From Phoenix dactylifera (Eukaryota > Streptophyta > Magnoliopsida > Arecales > Arecaceae), in the NCBI RefSeq assembly GCF_009389715.1, contig NC_052399.1:23879146-23943145 (forward strand): a DNA stretch of 64,000 nucleotides, in the 5' to 3' direction. Position numbers and translations under genes: made by a program. Positions within the stretch are counted from its first letter, which is position 1, and every line of letters starts with the position of its first letter. Below the pieces are notes generated by a model. That model worked only from the letters and a program-made list of their open reading frames with translations, had not been told where the DNA came from and did no database searches. Below are positions 12,114-23,100 of the stretch, piece by piece.

Positions 12114-12663
12114 TCGTCGCAGAGGTTGAGATCAGAACGGGAATAAGAGCAGAAGAACCGTAGGAGATTCCATGCTGAAACGAGGCCGGAAAAGCGAATG
12201 AGAGTCTCGGTCACGCAAGCATTGGATAGTGGGATCGGCTCAGGAGAGGCGTGCTCGAATGACACCAGCACGCTTACCCAAACCCAGCGATAGAGCTGCG
12301 GGTGTTCTTCTCTCGCTTCCCCTCTCTTATTGGAGGAAAAAGTGCTCCATGAGAATAACTCAAGGACACATTAATTAATCCTAAACTACTAAAGGCAAGT
12401 TAGTTCGTCACACTCATGCGAGCCCTGTACGCTAATTCTGGTCCCTGCCATCTCCAACAACCAACAAGCTTGTTGGATATTGGGTTAGAACTAGCCTCCA
12501 CTGCAGGCTGTTGTCCATGGTCCTCTTTTTCCAGCCATCTAGCTTCAGTTCAAAATATGGCAGCAAAGATGGTCCAATGTGAATCATTTGGTTTCAGAGA
12601 TTTCATCTAGCTTTATATCATGGACAAGTCAATCCCTTTATCACTTTATTCAACAATAGTCTT
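12111..12663. other. Aux/IAA upstream intergenic DNA
   Basis: No gene recognised. Small open frames here lack domains. The sequence ends where an LTR begins at 12664. Confidence 0.5.
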
Positions 12664-12708
12664 TGTTGGGAAAAAATCCAAATCTCCCGGAAGATGCTTG
12701 ATCAGAAG

Positions 12709-13164
12709 GCGCCCGACTAGAAGGCAACCAGCTCAGCCCGGCGCCCGACCAGAGGGCGCCGACCAAGCAACGCCTGAGCCGAAGGCGCCCGACTAGAAGG
12801 CAACCAGCTCGGCCCGGCGCCCGACCAGAGGGCGCCGACCAAGCAACGCCTGGGCCGGAAGCGCCCGACTAGAAGGCAGCCAGCTCGGCCCGGCGCCCGA
12901 CCAGAGGGCGCCGACCAAGCAACGCCTGGGCCGGAAGCGCCCGACTTGAAGGCAGCCAGCTTGGCCCGGCGCCCGACCAGAGGGCACCGACCAAGCAATG
13001 CCCGGGCCGAAGGCGCCCGACTTGAAGGCAGCCAGCTCGGCCCGGCGCCCGACCAGAAGGCGCCGACCAAGCAACGCCTGGTCCGGAGGCGCCCGACTTG
13101 AGGCCGCCAGCTCGGCCCTGCGCCCGACCAGAGGGCACCGACCAAGCAACGCCCGCTCCGCTCG
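12709..13164. repeat. Six 76-bp GC-rich tandem repeats inside an LTR
   Basis: The word GCGCCCGAC recurs at 12709, 12785, 12861, 12937, 13013 and 13089, and a variant at 13165, exactly 76 bp apart each time. Each unit also carries a second copy of the word (CGGCGCCCGACCAG) followed by GCCGACCAAGCAA. The long minus-strand open frames here are by-products of the array (three units make 228 bp, a multiple of 3) and are not genes. Confidence 0.95.
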
Positions 13165-13283
13165 GCGCCCGGCCAGATGCCGGATTCCGAAACGTCCCAC
13201 CCAAGTATTCGGCCTCGGCCTGACCCCTTTTAGGAGCCTAACTCCAGACACTCTAGTCTCACCATGTCATACTACCGCCAGAC

Positions 13284-13494
13284 CATTAATGCGCATGGCC
13301 TCTGCAGGCCTCCGACGCACTCAACCTTTAACGCGCGTGGCCTCTGCGGGCCTCTGGCGCACTCAACCATTAATGAGCATGGCTTAAGATGATCTCCGGA
13401 CCACTCGACCATCAAAGCATATGGCCTCTTCTGATCTTCGGTTCACTCAACAATCAATGCACTTGTTATCTACGGACCGCGAGCCCTCCACGGC
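13284..13494. repeat. Degenerate 42-bp tandem repeats inside the LTR
   Basis: Units starting with variants of ATTAATGCGCATGGCC and ending in variants of CACTCAACC begin at about 13284, 13327, 13369, 13411 and 13453, 42-43 bp apart. Two comparable units are visible on the minus strand of the solo LTR near 15145-15240. Confidence 0.8.
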
Positions 13495-13886
13495 AGGCAG
13501 TTGAACCACTCCACCACGTCTGATCAACCACGATGATTCACTGACTCCGGTCTGATCTCCCACGACGCTATTAATGCACATGATCGTGCTCAATTATAAC
13601 AAAGAGGACAATCTGTCCCGTCACTTCCCAGGTAATACAATACCCCTTTATAAAAAGGGAACCCCTCCATCTTAAGAGGGGGTTGGACATTGAAACCCGA
13701 GAAAAACATCCTCCTCTTTGCTCCCCCATACTTGCCCCTTCTGACTTAAGCATCGGAGGGCCGGCGCCGGAAACCACGGCCACCGGCTTCTTGTAGGTCT
13801 TCCGGAGGACGCCGCCCGCCATTCCAGCAGGGGTGCTCCTCCTCTTCAGCCGACGGTCGCCCTCGGGTCCAATTTCCAGCAGTGGC

Positions 13887-14698
13887 TAAGGCATCAAAGT
13901 TAACCAAGAGCTCCCTCCTCAATTACTGATATGCTGACAGCCAAGAGCTAGATACAGCTCATCTCATTGGTAAGTAACATCTTATACAGGATATGTTAGT
14001 ACATGGATGTTGGAAGAGGTAGGATAAGATGAGCCCAAAAATGTGCTTGTTTTTTTTGTTTTGTAAAGCAAGAAAAGGTGATAAAATGAGTCTTCTCCGT
14101 ATTAGTTAATGTTTGCGAGTAATTTAATAAAATGATGAGAGGAAAAGAAGGAGGAAGGAATCCGGTGGAGAAGATTCGCATGATCCGGCGGTGGCATTAG
14201 ACATGCACATCCCATGATCTTGTCTGCCCGCCTTCTCCTGCCGAGGGCTTTGCTTTCCGAGACGTTCCCTCGGGAAAAGAACGGCATTAAAGGTATTCCG
14301 GTCGCTAGACTCTCACTTTTTCTTCCAATGCTGGGCTCGAGAAAGTATACTCGGTGGCGAATTTGCCCCTCTTCCGGAAAGACTGCTCATCGGAGTCTCG
14401 GAGAAGGAGCCCCAACACTAAACAAATAATCAAATAGGTTCTTAGGCACCAATACGGGGATTATTCCACAAGTCATGTAGTTAAGATTCGTGCAGCTTAG
14501 CAGGGATGCCGACTCTGCCTGAAGTGCTGGCCTCCTGGGGCTCGAATTAGTTCCGTTAGTTTCTTTTTTGAGAAAATACTCTCTCTACTTCTTACTCCCA
14601 GGAAAATACACAATAATCGAGCCTGCTAGCAACGGGTAGTAAATGATGCACCTGAAAATCATCAAGCATCTCCATGATAAGGCTGGCAAAATATGATC
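13887..14698. other. Spacer between two LTRs, no gene seen
   Basis: I looked for a primer-binding site, gag or pol between this LTR and the inverted one at 14704 and found none. Small open frames have no domain signature. Confidence 0.5.
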
Positions 14699-14703
14699 GA
14701 ATC

Positions 14704-15458
14704 TGTTGCTGGAAATTAGACCCGGGGACGACCGTCGGCTGAGAAGGAGAAGCTCTGGTGCTGAAACGGCAGGAGTAGATGGTTCATCGGCGGGCGGCGT
14801 CCTCCGGAAGACCTGCAAGAAGCCGGTGGCCGGGGTTTCCGGCGCCGGCCCTCCGATGTTTAAGTCCGAGGAGGCTAATGTATAAGAGAAGGGAAGAGGT
14901 ATGCTTTTTTGAGTTTCAGAGTCCAATCCCTTCTAAGATGGAGGGGTTCCCCTTTTATAGAGGGGTATTGTATTCCATGTGAAGTGACGGGGCCAATGGT
15001 TTTTGTCACGATTGAACACGATCGTGTGTATTAATATAGTGTTGTGGGAGATCAGACTGGAGTCAGTGAGCCGTCGTGGCTGATCGGACGTGGCGGAGTA
15101 GTTCAACTGCCTGCCGTGGAGGACTTGAGATCCGTAGATAACACGGGCATTGATTGTTGAGTGAACCGGAGATCAGCAGAGGCCATACGCTTTAATGGTT
15201 GAGTGAACCGGAGATCAGTACAGGCCATGCGCATTAATTGTTGACGGCGAAACAGGGTATGGTCTCCAGTTGAGCTACGGAAGGGTGTGACGGTAGTAGA
15301 TGAGTGGTGAGGTTGGGCTTTTGAAGTTAGGCTCCCGAAGGAGATTAGGCCGAGGTCAAATACTCAGACGGGGCGTCTCGGAGTCCAGCGTCTGGTCGGG
15401 CGCCCGCAGGTCGGGCGCCTTCAGATCATTCTGGGATAACTTGGTTTTTCCCCTAACA
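14704..15458 (-). mobile_element. Solo LTR with GAATC target duplication
   Basis: A 755 bp LTR read on the minus strand: TGTTAGGGGAAAAACC at its 5' end (plus 15458) and CCAGCAACA at its 3' end (plus 14704). It is flanked on both sides by the 5-bp duplication GAATC (14699-14703 and 15459-15463). No internal retrotransposon sequence is present, as expected after LTR-LTR recombination of an inserted element. Relative to the copy at 12664 it lacks the 76-bp array and has fewer 42-bp units. Confidence 0.9.
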
Positions 15459-15463
15459 GAATC

Positions 15464-16265
15464 TATCAATTTGATCCGTGTCTGATCTACCATGGATCGA
15501 TTTGGATTTGAGTTAAACTGATTCGGATTGTAAATAGATTGCTCTATTTAATCTGCTTAACATTCTGATTGAATTCAAGTTTCTAATTCTCATAACCTGT
15601 TTAATATTCAGGTCAGATTGAGTGAGGTAACCCGTTTAAGCCATTTAACTCATTTAATGTATGGTTAATCTGCTACTATCTTGTTTAATCTAATCGGCTT
15701 AACCTATTTAATCCATTAAAAATTTACTTAACTTGTTAAAATTATATGACCTATTTAATAAATAAATTATATAGATTGGATCGAATTATCTATTTATTGG
15801 ATTCAGATCTAATATTTTGATCTATTTAATAATTAGATTGGGTTTGTAGTTACAAAATTTTTGATCTAATTTGCATTCAATCTGAGCGACACGTTGTCAT
15901 AGAGGGGGGACAATAAAGTCATTTTGCACTCTCTCCATTTAGCCTCTCTCGGGAGAAAACTTCCTGGTCCCCGATCCATTCGGACCGCGGTCGGCAACCA
16001 CAGAGACCGGTCCAACCGTGGCAAGATCGACCGCGGTGGTTGGATCGGAGGCCACGATCAGCTTGGTCGGTCGCGGTTGGGTTGAGCACAAACGGATCCT
16101 CGTCGACGAGAGCAATGTTGTTTTACAGCGAACAATATATCGGCACATGTCCGCTTTATATCGGCTTTTTGCCAGTGGGGCCCGCTCCGTATTGCGTGGA
16201 TGGCTGGCGATCCCGCTTCCGACGGCCCAACCGAACCCGCTCTCGACCTTTTCGGGTTGGCGAAG
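15464..16265. other. Degenerate repeat and unassigned open frame
   Basis: 15480-15890 is AT-rich with recurring CTATTTAAT and AACC words resembling 31060-31270, probably an old repeat. 15940-16265 is GC-rich and is open on the plus strand up to the LINE insertion at 16278. A frame from the ATG at 16200 would continue past the LINE to a stop near 16914. I recognise no protein in it, so no gene is called. Confidence 0.45.
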
Positions 16266-16277
16266 CATCATTGCCTC

Positions 16278-16868
16278 GGGGCTCCCACCCTGCTTCGACA
16301 GTATCTCGCACGGTATTTTTCACCTGGGAGCTCCCACCCCCGAGTTTCCTTAAAGTCAACTTCGATGGGTCAGTCCTGGATGGTGGCACGAGGGGAGGTG
16401 CGGGTTTCGTCATTCGGGACCCTTTCGCTAGGGTTGTGGCTGCTGGTAGCTGTCATTTATTTGACACATCAGTTCCGAGCGCGGAGCTGAGAGTTGCCTG
16501 GGCGGGCCTTCGACATGCCCGGTGCGTGTTACAGGCTAGGTCTATCATCTTAGAGGATGATTCAGCCACTGTTATCAGTTGGATCCGAAAGGGTCCTAGG
16601 GGTGATAACAGTGCCCACCCATTCTTCGTGACATTTGGGTTATGGCGAGGGATGGATGGGCTTTTCAGGCCAAGCATATCTACCGAGAAGCCAATGGTGC
16701 TGCGGATTGGGTGGCTGCGTATGTAGCTCGCCATTCCGGAGACACCTTGTGGATTGGTGATGGGGAGCTGCCTTTGGCACTCCGAGATATCCTATTTTTT
16801 GACTTTATTGGGTGTATCCGTACCTGTCAGGTATGATCCATCCGTATTAGCCAAAAAAAAAAAAAAAA
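16278..16868 (+). mobile_element. 5'-truncated LINE with RNase H domain, poly(A) and 12-bp duplication
   Basis: Flanked by perfect duplications CATCATTGCCTC (16266-16277 and 16869-16880) and ending in a 16-base A tail (16853-16868). It encodes the C-terminal RNase H domain of a plant non-LTR retrotransposon. KVNFDGS carries the first Asp, SAELRVAW the Glu, LEDDSATVISW the second Asp and GAADWVA the last Asp. A frameshift near 16620-16640 separates the last part (HIYREANGAADWVAAYVA...FFDFIGCIRT) from the rest. The 228-codon open frame starting upstream at 16040 is a fusion of host DNA and LINE, not a gene. Confidence 0.93.
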
Positions 16869-16880
16869 CATCATTGCCTC

Positions 16881-19506
16881 CGCCGCTCGTCGCGGATATA
16901 TCTCGTGAGAAATTAAAGATATCACTTGTGAGTCATTGGATCGATCGCCACGTACGGCTCCCCATAGCAAGCAAAGTTACATTGCAACGCCGGCGTATTG
17001 TAGCTAAGGGAAGTTTGGTCCTGATCATCCAAAATGTGCAAGCTCCTGTATTAACCTTATTTGTATTCAAATTATAAGATGTTTTGCATATGATAAAATG
17101 TTCCCCATCAATGCAAAGAACCTCAACCATCTTTGCATGCATGTCATTCTTATCTAACCAAAAGACTCAAAAGACATATGTTTAATGAGCTCCAAACACA
17201 TTCAAGTTAAAAGAAGGCTACCCTAGGTCGCAAGCCTAACGTCATATCAGATAGCCGCACAAGAAGAATAATATAGTTTCTTGCATCATTTTTTATAGAT
17301 TTTCGTTCATATGACTGTCGGAATCCAGCACTTACCCAATAAAATAGCTATATATATCGAGCCATGCAAAAGAGATCCATCTAAATGGCAAATATGCAAA
17401 CCCGTTCAAATGAATAAAGATTAAGTATTCATCTGCATCAAATGTCGAGGAAATTCATGTCTCATGCGCATTTCTAAAGTCTAGACTGATGCAACCTAGT
17501 CATACATGCATATAAACAATGGCTGCTCATATTGCTCTAGTATAAGTACGATCTGCAAAATTCAGAAAAAGAAGAAGGTAGTGAAGGGGTGGCTACAAAA
17601 CATGTTCGAAGAACCTCTCTCAAATGGTGAGAAGCGAAAGAAATAATTAATTCAGTCCGCAGTTTTATTTGTCTTTCTATACATATAAGTAGTTTGAAAT
17701 AAGCTACAGTCATGTGGATATTTTTAAGCAGAGTGTGTTCATCGCCCCTCCGCTCTAGCGTTGTTGAATTGATTGAATCCTCAGTGAACGCATCCACATC
17801 CATCCACGTACGGTCCGATGCCTGGACCTCATTTCCTGCACTGTTGACCCAGCGGCCGAAAAGAAAATTTTGATGCAATGCATCGGGATGATGCCTCCCT
17901 CCTCCACACAAGGTGGTGTCGATGCCTGGCCTAATTGTATCATGTCGTCGCCCGCACAGCTGGACAGCTGGTCACGAGTTGCCGTGGATGAAAGCCGCAA
18001 GAAGACCAGTGATTTTAATCATCTTTAGTGCAGCAAAGTTTCTTCAAGTTCTTTCTAGTAATAATGTTGGAGATACTCCACTTGTGAAGGCTAGCCTCAC
18101 TTTTGCTGACTTAGCCGGTGACTTGTAAAGAGGTAAGCTATTGGCTTCCGGAATCCGGATGGTTCCCCGTATCACGAGAGTTTTGGCTCTGTGGATTGGC
18201 CGGCCCTCGTCAAATGGTGGCCTGAGGTTTCTTTGTGTTTCCCTCGGGATAGCCTGTATTAATAACCGAATCCAAGGATGGACATTAACTTATCAATGAC
18301 CAAAACTCTAGACGATTATTCTTGTCTGCATTCCACAAAAATATGGTGATTAAAATAGGGATAAATTGATAGTGGGTACTGAAGTAAAGGCTAAGATCAT
18401 TGAACCTTTTTCACTCTTAAACTTTACACCTTTTTTTTTTCACAATCCGGCTGATCTAAGCACCGGAAAGTATTAATTCCGTTGGATAAATTGTGACAAA
18501 TGAAGTTTTTTTTTTCTTCTATATTTTCAGATTGGTTAGAAGATATCGGGTAAATCATTCAAATCGAACTCAAGCTCAATTGCCGTCGATTGCTTTCACC
18601 AACTTTTCAGCCAAAGCTTCCGATGATGTTGGAGCCTATATGACCGATCTCGCCTTTTTTTACCTTGGTTCGGGACGACATGAGTTTCTCGGAGCGGGAC
18701 TGAAAATAAAGGCTAGAATCATTAATCCTTGTATCTTCAACAAAAATATACCAAGAGGTTAACTAACTTCAAAATAAAGTATGGAGCTTGCAGCCAGGTG
18801 GTATAACGGGAATTAAGGTCTACTTGAGGATATCAACAGGTATGAAGCGAATATAAGAGAACTAGATTGAATATCCTATTATCTCTATTTTTTCTTTCTT
18901 TTCATGGCTGCATATTTATCAGTCTTAATTCTCAAACAAAAAGAAGAACAAGAAGAAGAAAAGTGATGCTCGAATATTTGGAAGCATAACCATGGCTTTG
19001 ATGCTAATGACTATCTGACTTCATGCTAGCATAACAGGTTGCACCATAGCATGATGATTCAATGCATGTTCTATGTTTCATAGTGAGTCGACGCTCTTTA
19101 ATTTTTTTCAGTCCACGTTCAATGTGACAGTCTCGACCTCTTATAATCCACTCATCACCAAACTTCTACTACCATTAATAATGCTATCAAGTTGACTGCC
19201 GTTAGCGATAGTTTAGAATTATATAATTAAGCACCACAAGGATTACATAGATATGGTGCCCTTCCGGTCCTTATCTTCTTATTTCTTTAATCTCCTTCTT
19301 TTTGCTTAAAGGGCTGCTGGAATATAAGGCTCACTTTCTGCGTGACATTATAGCTTCCAACCATCTATTTTCTAGTCCGAAGAAGCCGTATCACGCGATA
19401 CGAGATCCTTTCCTATCCTCATCCATTGTGGCACCCTGCGATCCTCATCCATTATAGCCGGCCACTCGATGACGACCCCCACACCACTCTCACACTGCGT
19501 AACGTC
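16881..19506. other. Intergenic, no gene recognised
   Basis: Mixed unique-looking sequence. Open frames at 17537-17911 (minus) and 18493-18762 (plus) show no known motif, and no repeat or RNA structure stands out. Polypyrimidine runs occur near 18430 and 18505. Confidence 0.5.
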
Positions 19507-19539
19507 ATGCCTTTCTCGGCCTTTTCGCTAAGGTCAAGT
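19507..19539 (+). pseudogene. U2 snRNA 5'-end-like fragment
   Basis: The 33 bases match the well-known 5' end of U2 snRNA almost throughout: CTTTCTCGGCCTTTT, then GCTAAG-TCAAGT, with a few substitutions. The similarity stops abruptly where a CT microsatellite begins. No upstream snRNA promoter element (a TCCCACATCG-like box plus a TATA at the usual spacing) is present. It is therefore a truncated copy or chance-preserved fragment, not a working gene. Confidence 0.55.
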
Positions 19540-19544
19540 CTCAG

Positions 19545-19546
<2 letters not shown>

Positions 19547-19578
<32 letters not shown>
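19547..19578. repeat. (CT)n microsatellite
   Basis: About 15 CT units directly after the U2-like fragment. Confidence 0.95.
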
Positions 19579-19583
<5 letters not shown>

Positions 19584-19889
19584 ACTCACGCCTTTGGCGT
19601 CTCGTTAGGGAGGCTGCTGCCTGCCACTCGGCCGTGCCTTTCCTTTTCTTTGGAAGCTCTCTCTTCCCACATTTTATTACCGCAAAAGGAGGCAACAAAT
19701 GTTCATTGTGCACATGCCGGTTTCCTCCTCCGCGCGCCCGCCCGCATCGGATGATGTGTTCACACCAACAAATTGCCAAAACCCTTTGCCTCGGACTCCG
19801 ATTTCCACCTCTGAGTGGAAGCTTAGGTCAGATCAATCTAATAAAACCCAGGAAGGAGGGAAGCTCACGCTAAACCCTGCAGGAGATAC

Positions 19890-20449
19890 TTCGCTCCTAT
19901 TCGTGCATCCAAATATGGGAGGTATTCTGCAGGCCGGCTCCATTCTAATGGAGGGAGACTCGGCTACATTAATTGGATGGATTCGAAAGAGCTCGAGATA
20001 TTTGAAAGATGGGCAGTGATTGGGTGGCCTTCCAGACCAAACATATGTATAGAGAGGCAAATGAGGCTGTGGATTGTGTTGCTACTTATGCGGCCAACCA
20101 CGCAGGAGGTACGCTGTAGACGACTGAAAGAAAGTTGCATAGGGCACTTCGGAACACTTTGTTTTCTAATTTTGTTGGATGTGTTTGTACCCAAATGATA
20201 TGAGGTGCTCGCTTAAACAAAAAAAAATATATCAAAGATCTGCTTTTCCAGCCAAATATGTATTTAGAGAGGCTAATAGGACTACGGATTGGATGGTTGG
20301 CTACGTGACTAGTCATTCTAGAAGTATCATGTGGGTCGAGAAGGAAGAGTTGCCTCGAGCACTTTACGACCTTTTGTTTTTTGACTTTATTGGACGTATT
20401 CGTACACATAGTATATGAAATACCTGCTTTAGCAATTAAAAAAAAAAAA
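19890..20449 (+). mobile_element. Two LINE 3' ends in tandem inside one target duplication
   Basis: The outer duplication TGCAGGAGATAC is perfect at 19878-19889 and 20450-20461. Inside are two successive LINE 3' ends. The first (19890-20227) contains MEGDSATLIGWIRK, then HMYREANEAVDCVATYAA in another frame, and ends in 9 A. The second (20228-20449) contains YVFREANRTTDWMVGYV and LLFFDFIGRIRT and ends in 12 A. Both are RNase H tails of the same LINE type as 16278-16868. Either a second LINE inserted in the A tail of the first, or a read-through tandem transcript was inserted once. Confidence 0.85.
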
Positions 20450-20461
20450 TGCAGGAGATAC

Positions 20462-23100
20462 ATTGTGCGCTGATGCCAAACCCAAGTGGCATGCATTAGA
20501 TTTAATTTGGTCCCATATATATCCAAGATGGGCAAGTACCATGGTTCCTGTTCAGTCCCAGCTATAAACAAGGCTTAATGCAGAGGTAGCAACAAGTTGG
20601 GCTTTGTGGTATGCAAGCAAGTGGCTGCTCACTTAATAAGAAAAAGAAGCATACGATGATTTTTTTTTTTAATGCATGACATGTCATCATATGATGACTT
20701 AAGAGCAAAGTTGCGACGGCTTTGCTTTTTCTACCCCACGCTTGCGTACAACGGATGGTGCATGAATGATTGTGCTAATGGAAAGCCTTTAAGTCACTTG
20801 GTTACAGGATTAGCAGCAACTTGAAGAGACCTTCGTGGTTTTATCCATATTCTTTTTCCCAAGATAGAATCCGGTGGTTGGTAGGCTTCATGCAAAAAAA
20901 AGAGGCTGCTCGTGCTCTTAGTTTATACTAGCCAGCGTTAGCTGTAACCATGATGCTTCCACTAATCACTTCAGGGAAGAAAAGAAGATTCGTTGATACA
21001 TACTTAAAAGACAAAACCATAGAAAGTGCATTATGATTTGTGATATCCATCATATCGACGGACCGACCCTGATTAATTTTCTTTGGAAGGTCTATTTTTC
21101 GGTTCGAAGATTGGCTAATTGAGCTACTTATAAGTCCTGGCTCACGAGTTCCATGAAAATTGTTTCGTCAAAAGTTTGATAACATGCTATAAAGATCTAA
21201 TAAAAGGTAGAGAAGATTTTCTTAGTCAAGTTGCAGATGATTAACCTAATCAGCAAACTTCTCCGCGTCATCTTCAGATGAGGAGACTGACTTGTGAGGC
21301 TTTTGAGAAGCTATTATATATTAACTCAAGCTTTTTCTTCCCCACTATATTCCACCCAATAGTCTTCTAATAGTTTATATCATCAGAATTTCTTTGGCAG
21401 ACGAAAATGTATAAGAATTGCTTTATAACTCGATTTTATCTGGAAAAATAACCCTCAATAAACAAGTAAAGTGAGGCCCTTAAGGCCGAACAAAACAATA
21501 ACTTACTTTTACCCCTGCAACCAACTCGACTTTAAGGAAAGGAAAACCTAAGAACAAGAAAATACCTAGTTGGTGGACTTATTCATCATAAAGTAGTTGC
21601 ACCAAGCAGATCGTCCGCCGTGCTTAATCGAATTGATTAACCTTTCACTGGTAATGAAAGGCAAGCGCTTGTGCTTAATAAAATTTATCACGTTCGTCTC
21701 TCAATCAATTAGGTATTCGATGAAGAAAAAGAGTTCCGTGTAATCGATTCATCGACGAAGAAAAGCCCAACTCCTCGATCAAAGCTATCCCTTGATAGTC
21801 CTATTCCTAATGGGAGCTAATCAGCTAATGAAAACTCATATCTATCTCCCGTCTAATCTTGGCGCCTCGATTTTTGCAAGCTCACCTATTCCTTCCTCCC
21901 TTGTTCCCATCAATGGGTCAATCCCATGCCCCCCAACTACGACTAGTGGTGGCTATCGAGCTGAAAATTTTGAGGGTAACAATCATGGAAGCCTCTTTTT
22001 TTTCTTTTGTACCACAAATTTAAATGTGCATTAAAAAGTGGTAGAACCTTTTGGAAAGATTTTCCTTCCACAAACACGTGCCGTTCATGGTCGAAGAGAA
22101 ATACCAACTATGGTGGTGTCCCTCATCGTCATGTCGGTCTTCATCATAACATGTATAAAATCAAACAATGATACAACTTGGTTTTATACAACTACCATAG
22201 GTACATCAAATTGCCTTTTTTTTAATTAAAAAAAAGCTTCTTTTCCTTTCATTTTTTTTTCTCTATAGAGTGCGATACCTTTTGGCTTAGCTCGAGCTAG
22301 TTCTCATTGTATCACTAAAGTACATCTTAGTATAAGGTATTAAAAAAACCTTGGACTTATTATCTCAACTGATAAAACAGGTAAAATCCAAGATATCAGT
22401 TGATACGATTCACATCAATAAATATTTTTGAGCTATTTTTGCTTCATTTAATAAGCTTTTAACCAATAAGCGACTTCCACATCAATACTTATGGTCCCCC
22501 AAATTTCTCAACTTACTATCTTATCCGATATATATCGAGATAACGACTCATCATGGTCCCCTTCACCAAGATAATTGATGCATCGAGACTTAAAAATCTT
22601 GGTTATACCCTTCTACTTTAAACGTATGGTCATGGTTCAAGTTTTGAAAAGTGTTCCCTCACAGCCTTGCCCCAAGTAATTATAGTACCAAGAAGCCATC
22701 TCCCGGTAATTATATAACGAAAGGGATCCCTTAGATGGGCCTCCCTCCTATTCCCTTTTTTTAAATAATAATTAAAAAAACTGAATAAAGATATCAAGTT
22801 GGCCCTTGAGATTCTCCTGAATGAAACTTAAGCCACCATGGCCGTCATTAGCATAGAACTGTATCAGTTTATCACTCATCAAATTATATTGTCTAGACAT
22901 TCGAATAACTTCTATAAGATTTTAGAGGCACCAAAAGATGTCACAAGATCCAAGCCATGCGACGTTTGGACCCTTCGTTCAAGGTTCGGACCACATTCCA
23001 GCTCGAATTTTAGAAATTTGAGCCGAAGTTTTTTAATCAGGAAGTTTATTGGCCTACATCTGCAAGATCCATTTGGACCAACTCCCCTCGTGACAAATTC
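20462..23100. other. Intergenic, no gene recognised
   Basis: Mostly AT-rich with A and T homopolymers (for example 22221-22260). Open frames at 21792-22034 and 22838-23128 carry no motifs. No RNA gene or further repeat that I can support. Confidence 0.5.

Larger units (their letters stand above)
12664..13886 (+). mobile_element. LTR family member, copy 1 (plus orientation)
   Basis: Starts TGTTGGGAAAAA and runs to about TCCAATTTCCAGCAG. It shares its 3' part with the solo LTR at 14704-15458 and with 23101-23866, both in the opposite orientation. Shared pieces are a TATA box (TTTATAAAAAGGG near 13648), GGAGGGCCGGCGCCGGAAACC, a GGCTTCTTG-AGGTCTTCCGGAGGA segment and GGGTCCAATTTCCAGCA. Its upstream part contains two tandem arrays, annotated separately. 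The terminal CAACA seen in the relatives is missing, so the 3' edge is truncated or mutated, and no target duplication was found. No retroelement coding region is attached. Confidence 0.75.

Noticed and set aside
12709..13164. Regularly spaced repeats considered as a CRISPR array
   Set aside because: Units are directly adjacent 76-mers without unique spacers, in a plant LTR.
12717..13251. Long overlapping minus-strand frames of up to 152 codons rich in Gly, Arg and Pro
   Set aside because: Produced by the 76-bp GC-rich tandem repeats inside an LTR. Every frame of the array is open for the same reason.
12664..15458. Inverted LTR pair as ends of one large transposon
   Set aside because: The solo LTR has its own GAATC duplication, so it is an independent insertion. 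LTRs of one element would also be in direct, not inverted, orientation.
16040..16726. 228-codon open frame as an intact gene
   Set aside because: It starts in host DNA, crosses the LINE target duplication and ends after a frameshift in the RNase H domain, so it is a chance fusion.
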